From Nemania diffusa (Eukaryota > Ascomycota > Sordariomycetes > Xylariales > Xylariaceae), in NCBI GenBank assembly GCA_038501195.1, contig JBBPUQ010000006.1, forward strand, positions 186,001-250,000: DNA of 64,000 nucleotides, written 5' to 3'. The notes below the pieces were generated by a model. That model had not been told where the DNA came from. It worked only from the letters and a program-made list of their open reading frames with translations, and did not search any database. Position 1 is the first letter of the stretch. Every line of letters starts with the position of its first letter. The position numbers and the translations under genes were made by a program. Positions 21,498-32,912 of this stretch are shown one piece after another.

Positions 21498-22954
21498 ATG
21501 GGACTACTTTCGCTAACCTACCGACGTCCCGGGTACGTTGACAAGGAGGAGTTCCGACAGAGAGAGAATAGCACCGAATTCGACGACAAGAGGGATGCTT
21601 CCCTGGAATCCGGACGCTCGGGTGCGTCTTCAGGAATCCCCGATGCACTCACGTTCGACAAGATCATGAACGGTGGAACATGTCCGGTGAGTTGGTGCGA
21701 ACTGTTGTTTACAGTTACTCTCGCTGACCGTATATGTAGCCCTGCACCGTCCGGGATTTCATGAACTACCTCATCTACATCGAGCACGCAGCCGAGAATC
21801 TGCAGTTTTTCCTCTGGTGTCGTGACTATACCAAACGCTTTAATGAAGCTCCCGCTTCGGAGACCGTGCTGGCCCCAGAGTGGACGCGGGCTATGGAAGA
21901 GGAGACAATCGCTAAGATCCAGAAGGATGCCGCGGGCAAGGTCAAGAAAGAGTCCCCCGCGGCCATGAGCATTTTCGCGGGAACCGACTTCGAGCTGACG
22001 CCTGGGATCCCCGTGGAAAGCCGGGATCCCTTCTATACCCCTCCCGGGTCCTCTGCCGGGGACAGTGCCTCGATGTCCGGCTCCCAGGCTACGACCTTTG
22101 CCAGCCAGGCCGGGGAAGCCTTTTCGGCAGCCGGCGTCAAACGGCCTTGTAAGACTTGTCACTCCCCACGATCCGCATCTCATTACTCACGCTTCGCAGT
22201 CACGATCCAGCCCTTCCGCGCCGAGATCAACCGCGTGATCGCGACCTACATCATCGACGGCGCACCGCGCCAACTCAACCTGTCCTCGCGCGAGCAGAAG
22301 GCCATCGTGCAAGCGCTCTCCCACACGACGCACCCGTCCGCCCTGCGCGCCGTGTCGCAGGGCATCGAGAACACGCTCCGGCGCCAGGCGCACCCCAACT
22401 TCATCCGCTGGACCATCTGCAACGGCAACCCGGCGCGCGTGACCTTCGCGCGCGGGCTCGGCGCCGCCAGCATCCTGCTCGCGACGGCGGGGGCGGTCCT
22501 GACGGCGCTGAGCGGCGCGGGGCGGGGCTGGAGGGCGCTGTGGGCGCCGCTGTGGGTGTTCGGCATCGCGACGCTGGTCACGGCGGCCAAGGGCATGTGC
22601 GTGGTGCTGCACGGGCTGCACCACCGGCACGTGCGGCCGTGGGAGCTGTTCGTCGACGACGAGGACGACCACGACGGCGGCCCCGGCGGCAAGCAGAGCT
22701 ATGACAGTGGGACCGGCAAGAGGAGCTTTGACTCGTTCGGCTCGTGCAACAGCTACGAGGACGAGCCGTGGGTGGTTAGGTACGACCGCAGGTTCTACGT
22801 GCGCAAGGTGTTCGACCGCGAGGTCTGGATCCAAGAGCCTGCGCTGCGCCGGATCCAGGACACCATCTTCCTGCAGTCGATGCTGGTGGCGCTGCTGGGC
22901 GCGGGCGTGCTCGCGGGCATTTTCGTGGCGGTTCCTGGTGGTGGGTTCTTTTAG
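21498..22954 (+). CDS. RGS-domain protein with three C-terminal transmembrane segments
   Basis: Regulator of G-protein signalling: RGS domains speed GTP hydrolysis by G-alpha subunits. Exons 21498-21686, 21740-22148 and 22200-22954 encode 450 aa. The second intron (51 bp) has no in-frame stop, so an unspliced frame stays open; splicing gives KRPFTIQPFRAEI, the expected RGS continuation. The RGS domain runs from about residue 45 to 270 with a long low-complexity insert: FDKIMNGGTCPPCTVRDFMN, YIEHAAENLQFFLWCRDY, then INRVIATYIIDGAPRQLNL and AHPNFIRWTICNGNPAR. Hydrophobic segments at about 284-305, 312-338 and 424-446. RGS plus three C-terminal TM segments recalls fungal Rax1/RaxA-type proteins; that paralogue assignment is tentative. 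Confidence 0.9.
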
Positions 22955-24511
22955 AGGGGAGAGAGGTGCTTTGGTCTACCTATCCGTTGTGTAATGCTGT
23001 AATGTTTATTGTTTATACATAGCACGTGTCATATTACCTGTTCTACAATCGATGACTGGAATTTGATAGGGATGGAGAGTGTTATTATACGCATACGGAG
23101 CATCCATTTTGGGAGTAATATGCCTTATACACATGCTTTATGCGTATATTCAATTGCGTGATGCAGTTTGCTTGTTCGCTTTAAGGAATATGCAATATGC
23201 ACCTACTGCGTATTTAGGTCTCTTGATAGGCTGGGCGTACCTAGGTACTTATAGGTGGCTTGGCTTATTGACACTGGGTATTACAGCTCACCTCATGCTC
23301 ATGAACCGATCAGGATCAATTGCAATATTTGGAAATAGGACCGACTAGCGAATGGCTTTTTGTTGACCTATGCGTAGCTGTGTAACTTCTCTGTCTCGTT
23401 GGGAATCATTATATTTTGTACAGCCGTCTTTCATTGCCTGGCGGGAGAGTGAGGCTGATCGCACGGTAGCATTGGTGCGACAGCCCTGCATGTGTGCTGT
23501 CAAGCCGACGCACCTCGGCCCTATTGATGTCATAGGTACCTACAGAAGCTGTGCTGCAGAGACGACTCCGACTTACTCATTTCAACGTGAGTTCTTCTCC
23601 TTCTTTTTCTTTTCAATTAGCGGTGTTCTTCTAAATTGTCCCGAAGAACGAATCACTCAACAAAAACCGCCGTATTCGTATTGTTTTGTACCTCAAGGGG
23701 GTTTATACCCGGTCTTTACTAGAGTGTAGGAGGGAAAAGCCTTGATTATCCCCACTCAAGGAGCGACATGATTTGTGTAAATAAACTTAAAAATAAATAT
23801 CTGACATACTGTCGAGCCTCAGATATTACTTTAGTTTTAGATATGAAATACCTTGGTCTCCTCCACGACTCTAAATTTTTCTGATACTTAGCTAGCGGAG
23901 ACACTTGGTCGGGAATATCCTATAACGGATTATCTAGATGCGGCTCCCTGGTCCATAGACATACGAGGTTGTTAATACATGGGTAATCGATAAGCAGTTG
24001 AAAGTATTAAACCCTTGAGGAAATACCCCACAAGGACCCCTCAGGGAATCAGTCAACTTCACCTACCCCACCAAAACCACCCATCGCAGGAGGGAAGTAC
24101 CTACATAGGCCTGGGTACCGGGTACATACCTACCACCTACCACTCACCACCTAACTCACCCTCCCTTCTCCCAACAAGCCTTGAGTGTCCTTTTTTTCCT
24201 GGCTCACCCCAGCTCTGCTGCCATTATAAGCAACTATAAAATAAACATGTCAGATTGACCCAATTCATCTCTCCTTGCGACAAACCTATCATTCATGCCG
24301 CCTTGACTATCCATCAGGAGTTCGGCTTCTGCGCCGCACATGTATTCATCCACCCCTCTTGTCCTATCGACTCGTGCCTCTACTCAGCATTCCTCGTTGA
24401 CGACTTCTCTTATGACCTCGCCACGAACTGCAATAAGAAGAAGAGGAAGAAGAGTCGCAATCGCAAGTATCACATCGCAAGGGTCGTGCGAGCCATCGAC
24501 TAGTCGATACC
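22955..24511. other. Intergenic: RGS gene to pantothenate kinase
   Basis: No gene supported. AATATGCAATATGCACCTAC-like sequence, a CCTAGGTACTTATAGG motif near 23240 and a cluster of TACCTACATAGG / GTACATACCTACCACC motifs at 24097-24140 are present. Small frames just before 24512 begin at non-ATG codons and look like leader sequence. Confidence 0.5.
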
Positions 24512-26138
24512 ATGTCCCCTGATCATACCTACTCCGCCGATACGGCCATCGTCACTGGTGACGATGGTGACCACCACGAGGGCAACCCCCGACCGCGCGC
24601 TATGACGAGCACTACTACCGCCGAGATCGATAGTGCTATCTCCCATCCGGGCTCCGTGCGCATCAATGTCCAGGGCGCCTTTATCGTCGATGGCACCGAA
24701 CAACCAAACACGCCTGCCAATGGCTACGCTAATATCAACGGAAGCTATCACGAGGGCAAGGATATCAGGTTGCCCAACCATACCGCCGTTGTCAGCCACG
24801 TAGCGGTCGACGTAAGTGCCTCCCCATTCGAGGATAGTTGATGGAGAAGAGAGTATGGCGCATAAGTGACGGGGGATAGACCGTAAGACTGACTAACCTT
24901 GACGCCTCCTTAGATCGGTGGCTCGCTAGCTAAGCTCGTCTACTTCTCTCGTGAAGCGCATTCCACCGAGCCCGGAGGCAGACTCAACTTCCATTCCTTC
25001 GAAACAGATCACATTGATGATTGTATCGAGTTCATGCGACACCTCAAGGACAACCAGTTGGCTCTCAACGGCTCGAGGCCTACAGATCTGTGTATCATGG
25101 CCACCGGAGGCGGCGCTTTCAAATACCACGACAAGATCAAGAATGCCCTGGGTGTAGATGTGCTCCGCGAAGACGAAATGACTTGTTTGATAATAGGTAA
25201 CGTCTCTTCTCCACTCCACTCCATCGGCCTAGCGAACGAGAATGCTAATAATGCCATCGACAGGGCTCGACTTCTTTATTACCGAGATACCCCGTGAAGT
25301 CTTTACCTATTCAGAGACCGAGCCCATGCAGTTCGTACAGCCCGAAACAGACATCTACCCCTATATGCTCGTCAACATCGGATCTGGTGTCAGCATACTC
25401 AAGGTCTATGGCCCAAGGAAGTACGAGCGTGTAGGTGGTACATCTCTCGGCGGCGGTACCTTATGGGGCCTCCTATCTCTGCTTACCCCAGCCGAGAGTT
25501 TTGACGATATGCTCGACATGGCCGCCCAAGGGGACAACGCCAAGGTCGACATGCTGGTCGGTGACATCTACGGCACTGACTACAACAAGATCGGGCTCAA
25601 GAGCACCGCCATCGCGAGCTCCTTCGGGAAGGTATTCCGGATGAAGCGAGGAGCGGAGAACGAGGCCGAAGATAGCGCCCTTGCCGCACATGATGATTCC
25701 TCCGAACAGCAAAGACAAGACTCCTCTCACCACACCACGACTTCCTCTTCGCAAACGAAGACCCAAACTGATGAACCATCCCGGTTCGCCGCCTCTGATA
25801 TATCGCGTTCCCTACTCTATGCTATCAGCAACAATATCGGGCAGATTGCCTACCTACACTCACATATCCACGGTCTGTCGCACATATACTTTGGCGGCTC
25901 GTTTATCCGTGGCCACCCGCAGACCATGAACACGCTGAGCTACGCCATCCGGTTCTGGAGTAAAGGCCAGAAACAGGCCTATTTCCTGCGCCACGAGGGC
26001 TACCTCGGTGCCGTCGGTGCCTTCCTCAAACGCCAGCCCCGTAACTGGGGCCGTAGGGGCAGCCTCGAGGGGGACGGCGCTGCGCTGGAGGATCGCCTTC
26101 GGGAACGCAGCGATGGGGGGCAGGAGACGCCGCTTTGA
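24512..26138 (+). CDS. Pantothenate kinase (eukaryotic type II)
   Basis: Phosphorylates pantothenate, the first and usually rate-limiting step of coenzyme A synthesis (yeast CAB1). Exons 24512-24811, 24914-25196 and 25264-26138 encode 485 aa. Family blocks in order: HVAVDIGGSLAKLVYFSRE (glycine-rich ATP site, from about residue 98), LCIMATGGGAFKY, GLDFFITEIPREVFTY, YMLVNIGSGVSILKV, VGGTSLGGGTLWGLLSLL, NNIGQIAYLHSHIHGLSHIY, FGGSFIRGHPQTM and RHEGYLGAVGAFLK. A ~100-residue N-terminal extension and a Gln/Ser/Thr-rich insert (around SEQQRQDSSHHTTTSSSQTK) are usual in fungal enzymes. The start is the first in-frame ATG after a pyrimidine-rich leader; the N-terminal region is acidic and disordered, so a later start cannot be excluded. 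Confidence 0.95.
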
Positions 26139-27610
26139 TCTGGAGCGTAACTGAGCCGAACCACCAAACCGCGAATAGGTCCTGGAAAATTGGCGCGCAT
26201 TGTTTTGGTGACCGAGTTTGAGTTGGAATGGGTTCCTGGATACTGTTTGGCGTGGTATGGCATATAGCAGGCGCCGTGAAGCGTTCTTGCGGCATGGACA
26301 TATTACGATATCTCTATGATTTGATTTTATGTTCATTTATCTACGCGCATCTGCTTCTTCCCCTCCCTCATTTAATGATTCGTCAGATTTGGTAGGGGCG
26401 ATTTGCTAGCTATTTCGGTACGAATAAGGATGAGATAGGTATCTACCCTCCGGTGTACGCAATCAATACCCAAATATAGGAATGAGACGTGTAACATGAT
26501 GTCGTCGGAGGTTGGGTGAGATTTATATGTCTAAGATTATACTGGAGGATAGCGTGTTCTTGTATGCAAGATGTTTATGTATTGTGTGGTCATATTTGTT
26601 TTGGATAGACATAGATGGAGATAGAAGGTCTTTTTTATATATATTTACATACTTCGGGACATATAATGCTCCTTTTCCTTTACCTCTTCGTTTTCTTCTC
26701 TTTCGTTGCCGCCACCTATTTGTGCTTTTCAAATATTTCGCTATGGCTCCTTGAAACACCAACGAACTTTCCGTTTAGTCGGCACATATGTAAGAGACAT
26801 ATTTGGGGAACATCTAGAGTATGCGAGGCTGAAAAGAGAATCGAACAGAACAGAGCAGAGTGAAGAGATAATAGACGCTGCAAGTGTTTTGAAATAGTCG
26901 ACTTCTGCACCAGAGCTGCACGTAAGGAGATGTAGATTAATTAAGTGGCATTTCTTGTACAAATTAAAGTCGATGCAGGTTCATGTGAGATCCCTGGATA
27001 CTGAGTGGCCTTGAATACGGACAAGTAGCGCGCGAGGCAGAGTATATATTGAAGATGTAGACGAAGGAGGCGTTAACCGTCCTGCATCACCCATCGAGTC
27101 GCAGCACAGTCCTTACTACGATGGCTTATTTCTCACCCGATTTGCTGCACAGGACTCTGAGCAACACTATTTTGCAATGTTATATATAGGATGAGAAAGG
27201 AGAAGTAGCAGAGAAGGAGAAACACACAGGTCGTCTGTCACATTTACCCCGTTACTAAGACTTGGACATGTGAGTGTCAGCCATGGAGAACACCATTACC
27301 TCCTATTCTTAGACCTTGGCGGGATAGCAAAGTAGTAATTATCAAGTATCTATCAATGTGTATAAGTGAGTGATTGCTGGGAGGCCATTTTGGGTTAGTA
27401 TGGCTTGATGCTGGTTTGTTTGATATTGTTACTGTTAAGAGGCCGTCCGGCTGCTAAATATCTGTAAGATGGGGTAGTTCTATTTCATCTATCAAGAGTG
27501 TCAGGTGTAAATAGTATCTAGACATGGTAGAAATTCGGCTCGATAGGGGAATAGCATGTATGAATGGAAGAAGCAGTGATATCGTGGGTAAGTTGCGGGT
27601 GTCTGGAAGG
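26139..27610. other. Convergent intergenic region PanK / Cys-His-rich gene
   Basis: 1.5 kb without a supported gene. Short frames on both strands overlap each other and lack splice or domain support. Confidence 0.5.
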
Positions 27611-29006
27611 TCATATAGGCATTTCCGGTGGCTCAGGGGTTCTGAGATCATGTAGGCGGTATTGAGGGCCCCGCCGCCCCCACAGAGTTCCTGGTGCTGC
27701 CGGTTCTGGGAGATCGGTCTTGTCGTATAGATCGTCCTGAACGCCGGAGAGAAAGGCCACGTCGGGACTAGCCGGTCCCGAGTTCGGGCACCATGTCGGT
27801 ATATAGGGCGCGCTCCCTTCCTGCACGTCCGGATCCTCAAGCAGTCGATCGGCATCACGAAAACAGGGTTCGTCGGTGAGATATTGGAGCTGCTCAGGGA
27901 GAGATTCGATTCCGACATCGCCGTCCGAACCTCCTACTGCTTCCACTACCCCACTCCCTACGGCACAATGCGCGTGGGAGTTTCCCGGGCCACTGATCAC
28001 ACAGTGTTCTGGACAGTGATATGCGAAAATGCAGTGGGGACGGTGCATCGAGCCGTACTGACACTGTTCATCGGTGATATGTCTATGTAGTGGGTAGCGG
28101 TTAAAACAGGTTGGACCAAGGTCCGCGTAGCGACAATCACATCGACAAAAACCCTGTAGAAAATGATAGTGTTAGAATGTCAAAGAGGGCTTGAAATAAA
28201 CCAAGACTACCTGCCTCGGGAATTTGTTCCTGGGTGGCCCTGATGCGAGCTTGGAGTGGACGGCTAGTATTTTCTTCATCACTAGAAGACAAATCGTAAC
28301 TCAAAAACGGAGGTAACTTCGAACGTTGGTCGGTTGCTGTATGAGATTGGAGTGGTCGTTGGAAACCATTACGAGCTCTAAGGGCGATTCTTAACTGCGT
28401 TTCGCGGGCTTGTTGCATACTTGTTAACTGCTCGTAGTAGAGCTTTACTCGTTGTTTTTCGCTTAGTTTCGTGAATCCCAACAAGCTAGAGAATGGATCA
28501 TCGAGCCTGGTTTGTTCTGGGGAACCTCTCTTTTGCACTATTGTTGGTAAGCGCTTTTGCTTTTCATACCCGCGCTGCCCGGGGTTGCTGATGACAGTGT
28601 GTAGGTCGCCGTTCCTCCCCTCATGACTTGGGACCCAGCAAATATTCGCGATAGGCACTAGTAGAAACTGACGACTACACAGGTTGAGAACCCATATGTG
28701 CTTGTCCTGACTGTGTTCGCTATTTCTTTGTAGGCAGACCCATATAGGAAAGGGCCTTTCGATAGAATTCGGTTGAATACAAACACCGTGTGCGATATCG
28801 CGGTAGACTTTCTTATCAACATCTAGCACAAGTGACGTTGCATCCTCGATAACACGAGGTTCTCCCTTGTACTCTCCATCGATAGTACGAACGATGATTT
28901 GATCGTTCTGTGCTTTCAAGTCGACATTGGGAGACTCGACGAGTGCGTTCGACTTTAGAACGCGGTATTTCCGGACGACTACGAGAAAGATGTGTTGAAC
29001 GCCCAT
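27611..29006 (-). CDS. Uncharacterised protein with a Cys/His-rich segment
   Basis: I do not recognise a family. Proposed exons: 29006-28215 and 28153-27611 (444 aa). Exon 1 codes for a mixed-charge protein (IVRTIDGEYKGEPRVIED, WVLNLCSRQFLLVPIANICW) with a coiled-coil-like part (FTKLSEKQRVKLYYEQLTSM) and an acidic Ser patch (LSSSDEENTS). Exon 2 opens GFCRCDCRYADLGPTCFNRY and continues with QCQYGSMHRPHCIFAYHCPE, many Cys and His spaced as in zinc-binding modules. The intron end is clear (TTCTAAC branch, CTACAG), but every GT donor nearby gives the wrong phase. A GC donor, GAG|GCAGGT, joins both long frames. Otherwise the protein stops at about 264 residues, or there is a frameshift. Likely nuclear or RNA-related by composition only; that is a guess. 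Confidence 0.6.
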
Positions 29007-29691
29007 GGCTTTTCCTCCTATGACGTGTTGTTAGTTGTGGTGGTGGATGCTAGCTATTCTCCCGAGGTAGAATGCATGCCATCGAATAACGTCTTGCTGT
29101 TGGCGACAAAATTAGCTTATTTTCATGCAAGGTTACGACGCAATAGGGGGTAAAAACAGGGAAAAAGTAGTAATCAGTTATGGGAAATCTTTATCCACGG
29201 CGGGCTACGTAGGAGAATATGCTGGTGGTAATGTCATGCTTCACAGTTTACCGAGGGGACAATCACTTGTAAGCAGAAGACGAATTGCGGAACGGTACTT
29301 GTAGCTGGGGGTGTTGGACCAACACTAGGGGGTCATCGTATAAGATGCCCAGTAACCCGGGTGGTGGGAAAAGGATTGGCCTTCTATTGGTCTCAGATGC
29401 AATGTAGGCTTAGTGGCGACCGGTTGTGGGGATGCGGTCTCTGATACAGTATTGTACATGGTGCCACAAGCACTGGTTGCCGCGGCTTGCGTGCTCCTAG
29501 ATCCGAGAGGCTGCAACGGATCCTTAGGGCACTACCGCGCTGGCAAGAATAGGTGGAGTAAGCGTTCGCAAGGAGAAGCAGTGCCACACGATCTGACTAT
29601 ACCTGCCCTAGGATGTCCTGGGATGTTCTAGGATGCGCCGCAATGTCTCTCAGAGAACAAGACATGCTTCTCTTTGCTGGCAGATGCTGAC
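29007..29691. other. Intergenic: upstream of Cys/His-rich gene
   Basis: No gene supported. The stretch holds the upstream side of the 28-29 kb gene and the 3' side of aim11. Short frames here are low in coding character. Confidence 0.45.
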
Positions 29692-30324
29692 TTAGTCCCC
29701 CTTTCCCTTCGTGGTCGTAGTTGTCGCCGCTGCCGCGGGCGGACTAGACCCTGCTGCGCCGGCTGCGGCGGCTGCATCTTGCTTTTCTCTCCGCAGCATA
29801 ACCTTGGCAATCCATTCTTCTATTTCCTGTTCTGCCTCCTCGTCGGTCCTGCCTCCCGAGGGGCCGATGTGTTTTCGAGCCATCCCCCTCAGGTCGTCGA
29901 TGCTTGAAATGTCGAAGGCCCAGGACACACCGCCGGTCATCATGATAGCGAAGCCTAGAACGTTGAGGGTTGCTAAATTGAGGGCTTCGAGGGCGATCAG
30001 AGAGCTGTCTGAGCCGATTTTGTTGACTGGACGATTGCTCGGTGTGTAAAACCTGGGTAATGTGGCCATGACTTTCTTGGCTACCGACCGTCTCGTGACA
30101 AATGTTGCGAGAGAAAGGAAGCCTGCACCGGCAAAGAACAGTCCCAGTTGCTTCAGTGAGCGTTGTGATATAATGGACGACTGTCGAGTTTCTGGGGGCG
30201 GCGGTGATAATGGCGAGACAGCGGCTCTGGGAGGTATCGGATCGGGCTGGAGGGGTTGGGAAGGGGGTTTTGACGCTGAATCGCTGTCTTTAGGCATCGT
30301 CATTGTCGTGCCGAATGACCACAT
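29692..30324 (-). CDS. aim11: AIM11-like mitochondrial membrane protein
   Basis: Matches fungal Altered Inheritance of Mitochondria protein 11, a small predicted membrane protein of unknown biochemical role. Uninterrupted 210-aa frame. Pro/Ser-rich N-terminus, then the conserved core: QRSLKQLGLFFAGAGFLSLA (membrane segment 1), FVTRRSVAKKVMATLPRFYT, and SLIALEALNLATLNVLGFAI continuing into MMTGGVSWAFDISSIDDLRG (membrane segment 2). The C-terminal tail is Ala/Thr-rich and ends in TTTTTKGKGD. Three ATGs lie in the first ten codons (residues 1, 8 and 10); I take the outermost. Many fungal copies have an intron; none is needed here. Confidence 0.9.
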   Translation of the reverse strand: MWSFGTTMTMPKDSDSASKPPSQPLQPDPIPPRAAVSPLSPPPPETRQSSIISQRSLKQLGLFFAGAGFLSLATFVTRRSVAKKVMATLPRFYTPSNRPVNKIGSDSSLIALEALNLATLNVLGFAIMMTGGVSWAFDISSIDDLRGMARKHIGPSGGRTDEEAEQEIEEWIAKVMLRREKQDAAAAAGAAGSSPPAAAATTTTTKGKGD

Positions 30325-30953
30325 TTTGCTTCGTTTTATTTCTGGTTATATTGTGTTGTAGCTTTAATTTCAATTCTAGTTGTGTAGTCGAGAATTGCGA
30401 AGAGCAGGGCGGTAGCGTCTCGTGGTGAATGGAGATGGTGATATCCTGAGAGAAGAGGCCGATCCTGTAGGTAGTGGGGAATTGATGTGAAGCTGTCTTG
30501 AAAAGGCTAAGCGATGCCATGTGCTAAGATTTGTTTGGAGATGTCTATGGGTATAGATCTATGTCCCCGGATTTATTTTGGAACACATCTTTCGAGATTG
30601 GGTCTAGTCTACTCTTTAGATCGATCTAAACGTTTAAGTGGGAATCGAGCGCGTAGATGAATGCTGATGTTGTTGATACATGCATGAATCTCAGGTAAAT
30701 GGAGTCGCCTAAATGCATACACCCAATGCCCAGGGCTCCTGCCCGCTGTCAACACCATGTGACCAATGGCGCATGTATGCAGCCAAGTAGACGCAAACGG
30801 GTTCTTCAATGCTAACCTCATCATCCCACATCAACTACCCAACCCAAGGTATACACCTCTTACTTCATCTTAGCATCCATATAGTCATGTCGTGTTCACA
30901 GGCGAACAAACCTAAAGATCTAATCCAGAGGAAAGTAGTCTGAGTTCACCTGC
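30325..30953. other. Intergenic: aim11 upstream region
   Basis: 629 bp with no supported gene. Short minus-strand frames extend from aim11 upstream without a start of their own. Confidence 0.45.
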
Positions 30954-31631
30954 TCACGTGTGGAGAGTCTCGGAGCTGCCTGGCCTGATGGTGTCCGCCA
31001 GCCGGGATGCACGAGGCGGAAACGACGTCCTCGAGTCGAGCACGAATTGCCGCAGCCACTCCTCGCCGCACAAGCTATGGTCCCACTCGTCCCAGGTCAC
31101 CAAGCAGTCGGGGAACACGAGCCGGAGGATGCGTACCGAGAGCTGCAGCAGTGGTAGGAGGCTCTCCAGCTTGAAGAGCAGCCAGTAGTCCGCCGGGTGC
31201 GTGGCATGTTGCGACCACTCCCCCAGATACACCTCATTCCAATGGACCGGGTGGCTGTCGTCGTATTCCTGACTCTTCTCCATCAGCCGAAGCGCCTTGG
31301 TGATGTAGGTCACGCAGCCCTCGAGGTGCCAGACCGACCCCGATAGTGGCTGGTTTTCCTCGCTGGCACGATGAGCCAGGTAGACCGCCGATGCGAATCG
31401 CTGGTACATCATCTTGCGCTCGGGTTTAAGTTGTGACATGGCGACTTCCGCGTTCAGCTGCGTGTAGAACTCGGCAACTTGACTCGATGATGGTATGCCA
31501 ATCAACGGGAGTTGGACGACTACACCAGCAAATTGGCCATGATGCCGATACTGCTCGCTGGCGAACTCTTCCCCTCGAAGGCGCTTCTTGACATAGTCCA
31601 ACAAGATGGAGAACTCGGTCAAGTGACTCAT
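30954..31631 (-). CDS. Hypothetical protein, 225 aa
   Basis: Open frame with balanced composition, Trp-rich and helical-looking: LTEFSILLDYVKKRLRGEEF, RKMMYQRFASAVYLAHRASE, HLEGCVTYITKALRLMEKSQ, YWLLFKLESLLPLLQLSVRI and TWDEWDHSLCGEEWLRQFVL. I do not recognise a family. The pattern of amphipathic helices resembles the middle-homology region of fungal transcription factors, but no zinc cluster is present upstream, so that is speculation. Third-position GC is high, as in the real genes nearby, which favours coding. It could be a fragment of a larger gene. Confidence 0.6.
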   Translation of the reverse strand: MSHLTEFSILLDYVKKRLRGEEFASEQYRHHGQFAGVVVQLPLIGIPSSSQVAEFYTQLNAEVAMSQLKPERKMMYQRFASAVYLAHRASEENQPLSGSVWHLEGCVTYITKALRLMEKSQEYDDSHPVHWNEVYLGEWSQHATHPADYWLLFKLESLLPLLQLSVRILRLVFPDCLVTWDEWDHSLCGEEWLRQFVLDSRTSFPPRASRLADTIRPGSSETLHT

Positions 31632-32912
31632 TCTTCAAATGATACAAAAGACGAAGACAATATCAACCTTTTACCGATCGTGCTTGGCGACTCTTCTTCG
31701 AAAATTTGCCCAGCCCGACGCATTATTCACTCTTGGCTAACCCAAAAGCTCGAGAAGAGGTACAGTTTCAACCCGGTATGCCTAAAAGACTTTGTATCTT
31801 CAAACTGACTACCCACTCCCTCCTCGAGGAGGAGGCCTCTGGTCAATGGGGGCAAACAAATACAGGTCTCAGTTTATCCGATACGCCCACGAAGATATCC
31901 GCCTGCCAAATACAAAAAGTACAAAAAGGAACGTGCATACAGGGTAAGTTTAAGTGACGATTGGATGCAGTATTCTGGTGTGCCTGTGAGTACGGAATGT
32001 AAACTGGATACTTCGGTATCCTAGCTTTATAAGCGAGAATCCCTTTCGGCGTTTTCTGCAACGAATTATTCTACGCAGTCGCATGACATGTAATTCTACA
32101 GTAATACCTAGGTAGTATGCCCCCTACATCTCGAAGCTATTTTCTTATTACATCGGTATGTATCCAGTCTTTCCTACATGCATGTCGACAGTGAAGATGC
32201 TAGGGTACAGGGACACTATACATAGTTAAATCTAGGTATTCTACACATCTGGCCTAGTGTACAGACAGGTAGATCTGTAGATAGGTATCGATAGATCGTA
32301 CATGTTCTGCTGAAGATGCTGTGCACTAGCGAGAGATGTGTGTACGCAGTAACCAGGTACAGAGCATGTAGATAGCGAAGTACCTAGATTTGGTGCCATG
32401 CAATAGCGCATATGTAAGTATATACATATCTACATCTAGGAGGCTATAGGTATAGAGGTATGTACTGCAGTACTATATTTATAGCAATTCTGGAGAACCC
32501 GGACGAATCATATGTATTTCTTTTGGAGGGAAGTCTGAAGATTAGTGAACAAAACGCAACTGCTTTAGCGTTGCATCACTAATGTACGTACATACACGTA
32601 CTTTACTTAATATGGCATGGCATACAGATAGTATGATACTAGTAGCTCTAGGTACCTGGTAGGCCCCCGGACAAGTCTGACGTAAAGAGCAACCAGGTAG
32701 TAGGTTCTTAGTGCTCTCCACTCACTTACTCACCTCCCTTGTCTCACATGGAACCTCGCCTTGTCTGTTGTTTCAAGCTCTCCATGGCCATTCATAACCA
32801 ATCGTCTTCTTGACACCCCTACCTAGTCTACTACGTATAGTCTTATCTTGTCAACACTTGTCTACAGATACATACTGCATGACAAGTCCCGGAACCTGGA
32901 GGCGAAGAAGAC
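31632..32912. other. Intergenic, AT-richer, rich in TAGGTA/TACCTA words
   Basis: No gene supported. From about 32100 to 32700 the words TAGGTA, ACCTAGG, TACATG and ATAGATC recur with loose spacing but without a fixed period. The final ~150 bp is pyrimidine-rich leader of the next gene. Confidence 0.5.

Noticed and set aside
21518..22834. Long minus-strand ORFs (221, 215 and 148 aa)
   Set aside because: They lie antisense to the RGS gene in GC-rich coding DNA and are Arg/Pro/Ala-rich, typical of mirror frames.
24255..24503. 82-aa ORF ending just before pantothenate kinase
   Set aside because: Begins at a non-ATG codon and reads like leader sequence; no family features.
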